This document shows, in pieces, positions 17,282 through 25,839 of a DNA stretch of 64,000 bases. The notes under the pieces were generated by a model. It was not told the DNA's origin. It saw only the letters and a list, made by a program, of their open reading frames with translations, and searched no databases. The stretch is taken from assembly GCF_004348825.1 (NCBI RefSeq), contig NZ_SMJU01000014.1, positions 42,905-106,904 on the forward strand. Direction: 5' to 3'. Both the position numbers and the translations under genes were made by a program. The stretch comes from Arundinibacter roseus (GTDB lineage: Bacteria; Bacteroidota; Bacteroidia; Cytophagales; Spirosomataceae). The number at the start of each line of letters is the position of its first letter. The stretch's first letter is position 1.

Positions 17282-18193
17282 TCAGCGTGAAGCGTAGGGA
17301 TTGGGTGGGAATACATGGAATTCGAAGCCTTCCCGCTTCATCGCATCCTGTACGGCAGCATCAGGCATTTTCTTAAAAATCACGGCACATAGTACCTGCG
17401 ATGGCATCAGGGAGCATTTAACCAATGCGTTGTGAAACGCCAATTTACGTTTGACTTTCCGAAAAGCGGGTGAAGAGTCATCCGCCTTTTCGCTGGCAAT
17501 CGCCGGATCGTAGTAATTGTTATTTATACCTTTGAAGGCTACCGCCGGCAGTCCAATGCCGTTGGCGAGTTTGTCCATCTCCCGCTCGGAGAGTTTAAAA
17601 ACGTAATTTCCTACCTCTTCAAACGAATACCGATTTTTCCAATATTTCTGCAAAAGTGTAGTATCAAACCGATCCATCAGGTTGCGCATGGCAAGCAACA
17701 GTGGCATTTTCGAAATAGGATCGTGGGGCTCAACCAAAATAACTGCCTCCCGTGCTACCCGGATCATTTCGTAGACGGCCAAATAGGGTCTTGGAAAATG
17801 ATGGTAGGCTTCTTTACAAAACACATAGTCGAAGGATTGGTCGGCAAAGCTTAGTTTTTCGGCATTTTCAATAGAAAATTTATCCAGCACTCCATACGAG
17901 CGCGACAACGGCAGGAAGGTTCCGGCAATGTCGGTAGCGGTAACGTCTAACCCCTTGTCGTAAAAGTAATTAGCATCGAATCCGTAGCCATCGCCGACGG
18001 TTAGCCACGATTTTTTTGCCTCGGTAAACGGAGCCGTCAATTCGAGTTGGCGTTCGTGAATCCAGTTATTGATCGTTTTTTCTTTCCGCTCCCGAATCCA
18101 TCGTTCAATGGCATTTTTTTGCGCCTCAGCTGTCGCATATTGACTATCAAACCAGCCCGAATGGGCTTCATGACTCTTTTTTTCGATGGTCAT
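17282..18193 (-). CDS. Class I SAM-dependent methyltransferase
   Basis: This 303-residue protein carries motif I as WLTVGDGYGFDANYFYD, the DVTATDIAG strand and the motif IV block FDYVFCKEAYHHFPRPYLAV, which is characteristic of methyltransferase type 11 proteins. The N-terminal 60 residues are helical and charged. It is on the opposite strand to its neighbours and divergent from a GT4 gene. It is the fourth methyltransferase-like gene in this glycan region; the acceptor is unknown. Confidence 0.83.
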   Translation of the reverse strand: MTIEKKSHEAHSGWFDSQYATAEAQKNAIERWIRERKEKTINNWIHERQLELTAPFTEAKKSWLTVGDGYGFDANYFYDKGLDVTATDIAGTFLPLSRSYGVLDKFSIENAEKLSFADQSFDYVFCKEAYHHFPRPYLAVYEMIRVAREAVILVEPHDPISKMPLLLAMRNLMDRFDTTLLQKYWKNRYSFEEVGNYVFKLSEREMDKLANGIGLPAVAFKGINNNYYDPAIASEKADDSSPAFRKVKRKLAFHNALVKCSLMPSQVLCAVIFKKMPDAAVQDAMKREGFEFHVFPPNPYASR

Positions 18194-18344
18194 AGATCTG
18201 GAATACAGGCCGTTTGGGCCGTAGGATTACTAAATAAATAATTGAAACAGATCACAATATTACAATCCTGACGGTCCATTTCAAACGTTCTGCTGATCCG
18301 AAGTCCCAACTTTCACATCCGAATCCATTCCAGTATCTTGCAGC

Positions 18345-19589
18345 ATGATTCTTCACCTAAGTACATTTCAGCTGGAAGGCGGGGCGGCCGTGGCGGCTTC
18401 GCGCATTCATCAGGCCCAGCGCAATCAGGGTCTCGATGCTCAAATGCTGGTTTATCGGGCCCAAAAACCCGCAGCGGGAGTAACTGCCTACGCAGACACT
18501 CCCTGGAAAAACAAGCTTTTCTGGGCCCGTTTTTCCGCTGAACGACTATCATTTTTACCGCACGAAAAAGACAGGAGCGCCCGCTTTGCGTTTTCTCCGG
18601 CAGCCGTTGGACTACCGCTCCACCAACACCCACTTGTACAGCAGGCTTCTGTAATCAATTTGCATTGGATTAATTTTGGATTTCTATCCTTGCCGGGCTT
18701 ACAACGGCTTTTTTCTATGGGTAAACCCATCGTATGGACCCTGCATGACATGTGGGCTTCTACGGGCGGATGCCATTACAGCCGCGGCTGCGAGCATTAC
18801 CTGAGCCACTGCCGGGCTTGTCCATATTTGGCCAAACCTGAACTTTACGATCTGTCATTTCAGGTTTTTGAACAAAAAAGAGCGTTGTTTGAAAACGCCC
18901 CTGTTGCCTTCGTAGCTCCCAGTCAATGGCTTGGGCAAATTACACAGTCAGCAGCGCTGACGAAGGATCTACCTACCCTTGTGATTCCCTATCCAATTGA
19001 CACGAAACTTTTTACTCCCCGGCACAAGCCGCAACTCAGGCAGAAATTAGGACTTCCCGCAGACAAAAAACTGGTTCTGTTTGTGGGTGCCAATACGCAG
19101 GATCCACGAAAGGGTTTTTCATTTTTTAAAGAAGCTGTTCAAAAACTGCATGCCGCAGATGAGGAACTGGAAATTCTTGTTTTTGGTAAAGCCCAACCGG
19201 GAGCATATGACGGTCTGAGTGTGACAGTGCATAACCTGGGAAAACTGTCCGACAGCACGCACATTGCCGAAGCCTACGCCGCGGCAGACGTCATGGCGGT
19301 GCCGTCGCTGGAAGACAACCTGCCCAATACAGTGCTGGAGGCAATGGCCTCCGGTACGCCCGTCGTTGGTTTCCGCACGGGTGGCATTCCCGATATGATT
19401 GACCATCAAATCAACGGCTTTGTGGCTGATTACCGTTCGGCAACGTCCCTGGCCGAAGGGATTGACTGGGTATTAAAAAATACGGACACCATGAAACTGG
19501 CTGAACAGGCCCGACAAAAAGTATTGGACACGTATACTGAAGCGATTGTGGCCCGAAAATATCAGGAACTTTACAACTCATTGCTTTGA
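18345..19589 (+). CDS. GT4-family glycosyltransferase
   Basis: This 414-residue protein is a retaining GT-B enzyme. The N-terminal domain begins MILHLSTFQLEGGAAVAASR. It includes VWTLHDMWASTGGCHYSRGC, a Cys-containing block common in a Bacteroidota/cyanobacterial wbaZ-like subgroup. The C-terminal nucleotide-sugar site reads AADVMAVPSLEDNLPNTVLE, with the ExxxxxxxE pattern, followed by ASGTPVVGFRTGGIPDMI. It would transfer a sugar to a lipid-linked intermediate in the cytoplasm. A single base separates its stop from the next GT gene. Confidence 0.9.
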   Translation: MILHLSTFQLEGGAAVAASRIHQAQRNQGLDAQMLVYRAQKPAAGVTAYADTPWKNKLFWARFSAERLSFLPHEKDRSARFAFSPAAVGLPLHQHPLVQQASVINLHWINFGFLSLPGLQRLFSMGKPIVWTLHDMWASTGGCHYSRGCEHYLSHCRACPYLAKPELYDLSFQVFEQKRALFENAPVAFVAPSQWLGQITQSAALTKDLPTLVIPYPIDTKLFTPRHKPQLRQKLGLPADKKLVLFVGANTQDPRKGFSFFKEAVQKLHAADEELEILVFGKAQPGAYDGLSVTVHNLGKLSDSTHIAEAYAAADVMAVPSLEDNLPNTVLEAMASGTPVVGFRTGGIPDMIDHQINGFVADYRSATSLAEGIDWVLKNTDTMKLAEQARQKVLDTYTEAIVARKYQELYNSLL

Positions 19590-19590
19590 T

Positions 19591-20370
19591 ATGGCGCCCC
19601 TTCTTACCCTTGTGACGATTACCTATAATGCCGGGAACTATCTGGAACGAACCCTGCAAAGTGTGGCTAATGCCGCCGCATTGGTTCCGGGCGCGGCCGA
19701 TCAGCTGGAATATATTTTGGTAGATGGTGCGTCTACGGATGGTACCTTGCAAATTGTCGAACGTTTTTCGTCTTTGTTTACCCTCATTATTTCTGAACCG
19801 GACCGTGGACTTTACGATGCCATGAACAAAGGTCTGAGCATGGCCACGGGAAGGTATATCTGGTTTCTGAATGCTGGCGACGAAGTGCATGACGGACAAG
19901 TCATTGCGCGTTTGTTGCATGCCTTCAACAGTCGGGAAGACATCTATTATAGTGATGCACTTTTTGTACAGGAAAATGGCGATTCAGTCGGTTTGCGAAG
20001 TGAGGTAACACCACATGCGCTGCCCGAGGCTGCGTGCTGGCAAGATTTGGCTACGGGTATGAAAATCTCGCATCAGGCATTTATTGTCCGCCGGGATCTG
20101 GCACCGCCCTATCTTTTGGATAACCTGAGCGCTGATATTGATTGGGAAATCAACTGCCTGAAGAAAGCCACATCGGTGCATCGCCTGCCGTTTGTGCTGT
20201 GCCGCTACCTTGTGGGCGGTTTGTCGGTGCAGCGTCATCGCCGTTCGCTTTTAGATCGATTTGCCGTTTTGCGTACACATTTTGGGCTAGGACGTGCCCT
20301 TTGGAACCACGTTCGGATTGTGTGGCGGGCCATCCTTTTCCGCTTTTTGCATAGGAACAAAAACAGGTAA
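19591..20370 (+). CDS. GT2-family glycosyltransferase
   Basis: This 259-residue protein starts at the ATG at 19591 (MAPLLTLVTITYNAGNYLE); an upstream extension inside the previous gene is not homologous. The GT-A fold shows YILVDGASTDGTL (nucleotide-binding), SEPDRGLYDAMNKGL and ATGRYIWFLNAGDEVHD (metal site NAGDE), all usual for the WcaA/PGL subgroup of GT2. It ends the glycan operon; no terminator is obvious after it. No Wzy polymerase or initiating transferase is present in the window. Confidence 0.9.
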   Translation: MAPLLTLVTITYNAGNYLERTLQSVANAAALVPGAADQLEYILVDGASTDGTLQIVERFSSLFTLIISEPDRGLYDAMNKGLSMATGRYIWFLNAGDEVHDGQVIARLLHAFNSREDIYYSDALFVQENGDSVGLRSEVTPHALPEAACWQDLATGMKISHQAFIVRRDLAPPYLLDNLSADIDWEINCLKKATSVHRLPFVLCRYLVGGLSVQRHRRSLLDRFAVLRTHFGLGRALWNHVRIVWRAILFRFLHRNKNR

Positions 20371-20983
20371 GTTGCTTTACGATTCCGTGAGTCTGGTCAT
20401 CGGATTACATAGTATAAGCAGTTCTTCTCTGAAACGCAACCCTGACGCTTTTATCTTCGTACAATTATTAAACCCTTTGGATACATATCTTGCTCATTCC
20501 AGGAATCAGAAATTTTTGTAACAGCCAAACGAAGACTACAATCACCAAAAGAAGACAAAAAACGTTGGCAGGCGCCGGACTGTTTGGAATTGTTAGAAAC
20601 AAAATACTTTCCTCAGTTTTAGAGCTAACCTTCACCATACATCGTCAAAAAAATCCTGTTCAGCTTTGTGCCAAAATAGCATTTATCTAACATATGCCAA
20701 GTTTTATTTCTTTTCATATCCTTCCAAAAGCACCTGGCCTCATGATGGTATTATCAAGCACTTCGCATTTTAAAATATTTTATTAATAACCGAAAATGCA
20801 TTTGAGTAAACATTTTAAAAAAAATGAATGTTAGGCATAAACAACTATTTAATGCGTATTTCCTATGGTCAAATCCCGCTTTTGTGAAAATTAATAAGGC
20901 TTCTTATTCATTTTACACTATTTTTTTATACTTTTTCTGCAAATTTCAAAATTAGCCTTGTTCTTTTAGTCTATTTCACTAAG
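20371..20983. other. AT-rich intergenic stretch without a recognised gene
   Basis: About 610 bases lie between the glycan operon and the SusC promoter region. Short open frames here have no recognisable motif or gene-like context. The sequence becomes very AT-rich after about 20700, as is usual before highly expressed outer-membrane genes. I see no hairpin with a T-run, RNA gene or insertion-sequence end. Confidence 0.5.
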
Positions 20984-21014
20984 ATTGAACTTTAATCAAT
21001 ACCTTATACGTTTA
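20984..21014 (+). promoter_or_regulatory. Candidate promoter of the first SusC gene
   Basis: ATTG at 20984-20987, a 19-base spacer and TACGTTTA at 21007-21014 resemble the Bacteroidota promoter with two mismatches. It would give a leader of about 70 bases. Confidence 0.35.
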
Positions 21015-21093
21015 TTCCAACTTGTATCATTAAACAACTTAAATTTTTATTTCATTCTTAATCTAAATACACATTTCAACAAATCTATCGTAT

Positions 21094-24000
21094 ATGAAAA
21101 AAATTAGTTTACTCTTACTACTCTGTGTCCTCTTTTCTGTGTCGGCCGTGCTGGCACAGGATGTGAGTATTACGGGCCAGGTAACTTCTGCCGAGGATGG
21201 CACTTCCTTGCCGGGAGTGAGCGTACAAGTGAAAGGAAGTACGCGAGGGACCCAAACGGACGCTTCGGGGAATTATCAGATAAACGCGGGTTCCAACGCA
21301 ATTTTGGTATTTAGTTTTGTAGGGCTTGGCGCGCAGGAAATTCGTGTGGGCAATCAGAGTATCATCAATGTTGCGCTCACTTCTGACGACCGTACGCTCA
21401 GCGAGGTTGTTGTGACGGGTTACGGTACGCAATCCAAGCGCAACCTGACTGGCAATATCGCCAAAATCAGCGGGGCAGAAATCGAAAATGTCCCGGTAAC
21501 TACGTTTGAACAGGCGTTGCAGGGCCGGGCAGCCGGCGTGCAAATTACCTCTCTAAACGGTAAACTCGGACAGGGCATGCAAATGCGGATTCGGGGTTCT
21601 TCATCCGTAACGGCCAGCAACGAACCCTTGTACGTGCTTGACGGAATTCCGTTGACATCCAGCGATCAGGGTACAAGCACGGCGCCTCAAAATCCATTGG
21701 CAGACATCAACTTCAACGATATTGAGTCCATCGACATTTTGAAAGATGCTTCGGCTGCGGCCATTTATGGTTCACGGGCTTCCAATGGTGTAGTGCTGAT
21801 TACTACAAAGAAAGGGAAAACAGGGAAAACGAAGTTCAATGCAAGCTACCAAATGGGTAGCAGCACACCTACCCGCCTTCGCGATTGGCTAAACACGGAA
21901 CAGTACGTGGAGCTGTTTTCAGAAGCTGTAAACAATAGTATTGCTCTCGGCAATCTACCAGCCAATTACCTGACAGGCAGCACATACAGCCGCTTTACCC
22001 GCTACGCTGCGGGTGACGAAGAAGGCTGGCGGAACAGTAAATTTGATACCGACTGGCAGAGCGAAGCTTTTCAAAAAGCACCCATGGGGCAATTTGACCT
22101 GAGTGCCAGTGGTGGCGATGCCAGAACACGCTTTTTTGTTTCGGGACAATATCTGGATCAAAAAGGGATTTTGATCAGCAACACGTTCAAGCGTTTGAGC
22201 GGACGTGTGAATCTGGACCATAAGGCTACCGAAAAACTCAGCCTGGGAGTTAATGTAAACCTGGCCCGCACTGAAAACGGACGTCTTTCCAATGACAATG
22301 CATTCTCTACTCCTTTGCAGATTGTGGCCTTGCCACCAATGACACCCGTGATTGATCCACGGACGGATCAGTTAAGCGGAAACTACACGCTGTACTACAA
22401 TCCGTTGCTAAACCGTGATTTCTCTTCAAACTTATCGACCTCTTACCGGACGATTGGGAATGTATATGCAGAGTACAAATTTGCAAACTGGCTGAAATTC
22501 CGATCAGAATGGGGTACTGACCTGTACAACCTGAACGAAGATCAGTATTTTGGCAAAGAAACTTCCCGCAACACAGGCGCGCCCAATGGACAGGGATTTA
22601 GCTCGTGGGCACAAATCACAAACTATACGACCAACAACTTCTTTACGATGGGCACCACCCTGGCCGAAGTGCATGATATTGATGCAACGGTGGGTATGAC
22701 ATTTCAAAAGTCGGACGCAACATTAAATCAGGTTACCGGACAGGAATTTCCTTCCAACTCCTATACCAAAATCATTTCGGCTGCTCGTATTACAGCCGGT
22801 AGCTCATCGGCAACTAATTTCAGCTTCCTGTCGTATTTTGCCCGTGCCAATTACCGTTTTGCCAATAAATATTTGTTTTCGGTCAGTGGCCGGGTAGACG
22901 GTTCGTCGCGCTTCGGAGAAAACAATCGCTATGGATTCTTCCCGGCAGCTTCGGCAGGTTGGCTCATTTCAGACGAAAATTTCATGAAAGATATTCCGTC
23001 GCTTAGCTTATTGAAACTGCGCGCAAGCTACGGCTTAACCGGAAATGCCGAAATCGGCAACTTTGACTCCTATGGTCTTTATCGGGGCGATGCGGGCTAT
23101 GCAGGCGTGCCGGGCCAACGCCCTGAGCAAATCGAAAATCCTGACCTGCGCTGGGAACAAACCACGCAAACGGACGCAGGATTGGAATTTGGCTTCTTTG
23201 GCGGACGGATTTCGGGGGAAGTAGATTACTACGTCAAAACTACCCGCGACCTGCTGCTGAATGTAAACGTACCGGGTACCTCGGGCTTCCGTACGCAGCT
23301 TCGCAACGTTGGAAATCTTGAAAATAAAGGCTGGGAATTTGTTTTGAATACGGAGAATGTAACGGGTGCCTTTACCTGGAACACTACGCTGAACCTCGCT
23401 GCCAACCGGAACAAAATATTGAATCTGGACGGACAGGTCATCGAAGGCGGATTTATTAACCGTGCCGTAGAAGGACAGCCCATCGGTTCGTTTTTCTCTA
23501 TTGAATACGCAGGGGTAGACCCGCAAAATGGCGATGCCCTCTACTACGTAAACGAAGAGCGCCCCGACGGATCGCTTGACCGCAGCACAACCAACGATCC
23601 CAACGTAGCTCAACGGACCGTAATTGGCAACCCCAATCCAACATTGATTGGCGGTATCTCCAATAATTTTGCTTACAAAGGTCTTGAATTAAATTTCTTA
23701 TTCCAGGGCCAATATGGTAATGACATTTACAACGGTGGCGGCAAATTCCAATCGGCCAATGGCGATTTCTTCGATAACCAAACGACCGATCAGCTTAACC
23801 GCTGGCGTCAGCCCGGTGACGTAACAAACGTGCCACAAGCTCGCCTGTTTGGTGCCAATGGAACAGCCGAGTCGTCGCGCTATCTGCAACGAGGCGACTA
23901 TCTGCGGTTGAAAACTGCGACCTTGTCGTACACCCTGCCAAATACAATCTCCTCAAAAATCAAGATGGATCGGGTTCGGTTGTATGTAACGGGTCAAAAC

Positions 24001-24141
24001 CTGCTCACATTTACTAAATATACAGGCTGGGATCCGGAAGTAAATGCGGATTATCTGGCAGGAAACATCGGTCTTGGCAATGATTTTTATTCTGCACCGC
24101 AGGCAAAAACCATCATTGTTGGTATAAACCTTGGCTTCTGA
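21094..24141 (+). CDS. SusC/RagA-family TonB-linked outer-membrane transporter
   Basis: This 1015-residue protein has a signal peptide (cleavage after VLAQ). A carboxypeptidase-regulatory-like domain follows (about 24-105, with GVSVQVKGSTRGTQTDASG). The SusC signature VVVTGYGTQSKRNLTG is next, then the plug (LYVLDGIP, IESIDILKDASAAAIYGSRA) and a 22-strand barrel ending KTIIVGINLGF. SusC proteins import oligosaccharides or peptides with TonB energy while SusD caps the pore. It is paired with the SusD gene 37 bases downstream. No sigma/anti-sigma pair lies nearby. Confidence 0.95.
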   Translation: MKKISLLLLLCVLFSVSAVLAQDVSITGQVTSAEDGTSLPGVSVQVKGSTRGTQTDASGNYQINAGSNAILVFSFVGLGAQEIRVGNQSIINVALTSDDRTLSEVVVTGYGTQSKRNLTGNIAKISGAEIENVPVTTFEQALQGRAAGVQITSLNGKLGQGMQMRIRGSSSVTASNEPLYVLDGIPLTSSDQGTSTAPQNPLADINFNDIESIDILKDASAAAIYGSRASNGVVLITTKKGKTGKTKFNASYQMGSSTPTRLRDWLNTEQYVELFSEAVNNSIALGNLPANYLTGSTYSRFTRYAAGDEEGWRNSKFDTDWQSEAFQKAPMGQFDLSASGGDARTRFFVSGQYLDQKGILISNTFKRLSGRVNLDHKATEKLSLGVNVNLARTENGRLSNDNAFSTPLQIVALPPMTPVIDPRTDQLSGNYTLYYNPLLNRDFSSNLSTSYRTIGNVYAEYKFANWLKFRSEWGTDLYNLNEDQYFGKETSRNTGAPNGQGFSSWAQITNYTTNNFFTMGTTLAEVHDIDATVGMTFQKSDATLNQVTGQEFPSNSYTKIISAARITAGSSSATNFSFLSYFARANYRFANKYLFSVSGRVDGSSRFGENNRYGFFPAASAGWLISDENFMKDIPSLSLLKLRASYGLTGNAEIGNFDSYGLYRGDAGYAGVPGQRPEQIENPDLRWEQTTQTDAGLEFGFFGGRISGEVDYYVKTTRDLLLNVNVPGTSGFRTQLRNVGNLENKGWEFVLNTENVTGAFTWNTTLNLAANRNKILNLDGQVIEGGFINRAVEGQPIGSFFSIEYAGVDPQNGDALYYVNEERPDGSLDRSTTNDPNVAQRTVIGNPNPTLIGGISNNFAYKGLELNFLFQGQYGNDIYNGGGKFQSANGDFFDNQTTDQLNRWRQPGDVTNVPQARLFGANGTAESSRYLQRGDYLRLKTATLSYTLPNTISSKIKMDRVRLYVTGQNLLTFTKYTGWDPEVNADYLAGNIGLGNDFYSAPQAKTIIVGINLGF

Positions 24142-24178
24142 TCCGAAACGATTTTTTCACAAAAGCACTGAATTAAAA

Positions 24179-25546
24179 ATGAAACATATAGTTAGAAATA
24201 AATTTTCACTTTCCCTGATTGCCGGAATGCTTTCGCTGGCAGCCTGCACCAATCAGCTGAATGTAGAACCCGTCAACACCATCGACGCCGGTGCGGCGGT
24301 GGCCACCTCCGGCGACGTTGAAGCACTTTTGGTAGGTGCTTACGATGCCCTTGGGACAACAGATGTATATGGCGGAAATTTACAACGCGACGCCGAATTA
24401 TTGGGCGACAATGGCGAGATTTTCTTTGATGGAACCTTCGTGGCACCTGATGAAATATTTCGTAAAAGCATGCTTGTCAATAACAGTCAGTCTTCTGAAA
24501 CATGGCTTGACTCCTACCGGACGATCAACATTGCTAATAACGTTCTGGCGAACCTGGACGTAGTAACTTCCGGCATCCGCGACCGCGTGGAAGGCGAAGC
24601 TAAGTTCATACGGGGAAGCTTGTTCTTTGAACTTGTACGGGTGTATGGCAAAGCGTGGGGCGATGGTACCCCTGCGTCTAATCCAGGTATACCGCTGATT
24701 TTGACACCTACGACCGAAATTACCGAGGAAGCGAACGTCAGCCGCAACTCCGTGGCCGAAGTATACGCGCAGGCGATTCAGGACTTGACTGATGCCGAAG
24801 CCAAACTTCCCGCAGCCAATGGTTTTTTTGCTACCAAAGCCGCTGCCGCCGGCATGTTGTCACGTATTTATATGATGCAGGAGCGGTATGCTGATGCGGC
24901 CAATGCGGCTACGCGGGTGATCAACTCGGGGCGTTATTCGCTGGTAGCAGCCGGTGATGTGTTCGATTTACGTGTCAATCAAAATGGATTCAATACCGCT
25001 GAGGATATTTTTGCCATTCAGATTACGGATCAGGATGGAGTTAACTCATTGAATACCTTCTATGGCGCTGCTGAATTTGGCGGACGCGGGGATATTTTGA
25101 TTGAAGATGCGCACCTGGACCTCTACGAAGCCGACGACTTACGAGGAACGCTTTTTTATGAAGGCGATAACGGCGGTATTTATACTTCCAAATGGCTCAA
25201 TCAATACGGAAATATTAAGGTCATGCGTCTGGCTGAAATGTACCTGACACGTGCCGAAGCCAATTTCCGGACCAATGCTTCGGTCGGTGCTTCGCCCGCT
25301 GAGGACATCAACCTGATTCGTGTGCGCGCTGGTTTGGCACCTGTTTCTGCGGCGAATTTGACTCTTGCAGGCATCCTGAGCGAACGGCGTTTGGAGCTTG
25401 CCTTTGAAGGTCACCTGATTCATGACCTGAAAAGGACTAAAAGCAATGTAGGTTCGCTGCCGTACAATTCACCCAAACTAATTTTTCCGATCCCGCAGCG
25501 GGAAATGGACGCAAATGCAAATTTGCAGCAAAACGAAGGATATTAA
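24179..25546 (+). CDS. SusD/RagB-family lipoprotein
   Basis: This 455-residue surface lipoprotein starts at ATG 24179. The signal reads LSLAACTNQ, with the lipobox Cys at about residue 21. SusD landmarks are the early AVATSGDVEALLVGAYDALG segment, TPR-like helices with EGEAKFIRGSLFFELVRVYG, and the C-terminal block MRLAEMYLTRAEANFR with LSERRLELAFEGHLIHDLKR. It binds substrate over the SusC barrel. At 455 residues it is somewhat shorter than the usual 500 or more. A strong terminator follows. Confidence 0.94.
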   Translation: MKHIVRNKFSLSLIAGMLSLAACTNQLNVEPVNTIDAGAAVATSGDVEALLVGAYDALGTTDVYGGNLQRDAELLGDNGEIFFDGTFVAPDEIFRKSMLVNNSQSSETWLDSYRTINIANNVLANLDVVTSGIRDRVEGEAKFIRGSLFFELVRVYGKAWGDGTPASNPGIPLILTPTTEITEEANVSRNSVAEVYAQAIQDLTDAEAKLPAANGFFATKAAAAGMLSRIYMMQERYADAANAATRVINSGRYSLVAAGDVFDLRVNQNGFNTAEDIFAIQITDQDGVNSLNTFYGAAEFGGRGDILIEDAHLDLYEADDLRGTLFYEGDNGGIYTSKWLNQYGNIKVMRLAEMYLTRAEANFRTNASVGASPAEDINLIRVRAGLAPVSAANLTLAGILSERRLELAFEGHLIHDLKRTKSNVGSLPYNSPKLIFPIPQREMDANANLQQNEGY

Positions 25547-25573
25547 TCTACAATACAGATAGTTACAGAGCTG

Positions 25574-25610
25574 AAAAGAGGTGCCAAAATGGCACCTCTT
25601 TCTTTTTGGA
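25574..25610 (+). terminator. Intrinsic terminator after the first SusCD pair
   Basis: AAAGAGGTGCC (25575-25585) pairs perfectly with GGCACCTCTTT (25591-25601) around a 5-base loop, followed by CTTTTT. It separates the two SusCD units. Confidence 0.85.
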
Positions 25611-25839
25611 TCGTATGTACGAAAAAACATAAAAGTGAGAGTTTGGGTTTAATTTGTATTTTTAAGGATAGTATCCTTCCCCTCTGCTCGTTTTTTTTGT
25701 AAAATTGGGATTCTCTCCCGAAAAAAATCCCCTCGCAAGCAACACAAAAGACTATATTGAGCGTATATATATAATTGAAACAATAATCAACTCCCCAAAA
25801 ATTTAATCGTACTGCATTTACTTTCTACTATTTCAACAC

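Noticed and set aside
20490-20690. 66-residue open frame in the SusC upstream spacer
   Set aside because: No motif or start context; it lies in AT-rich non-coding sequence.
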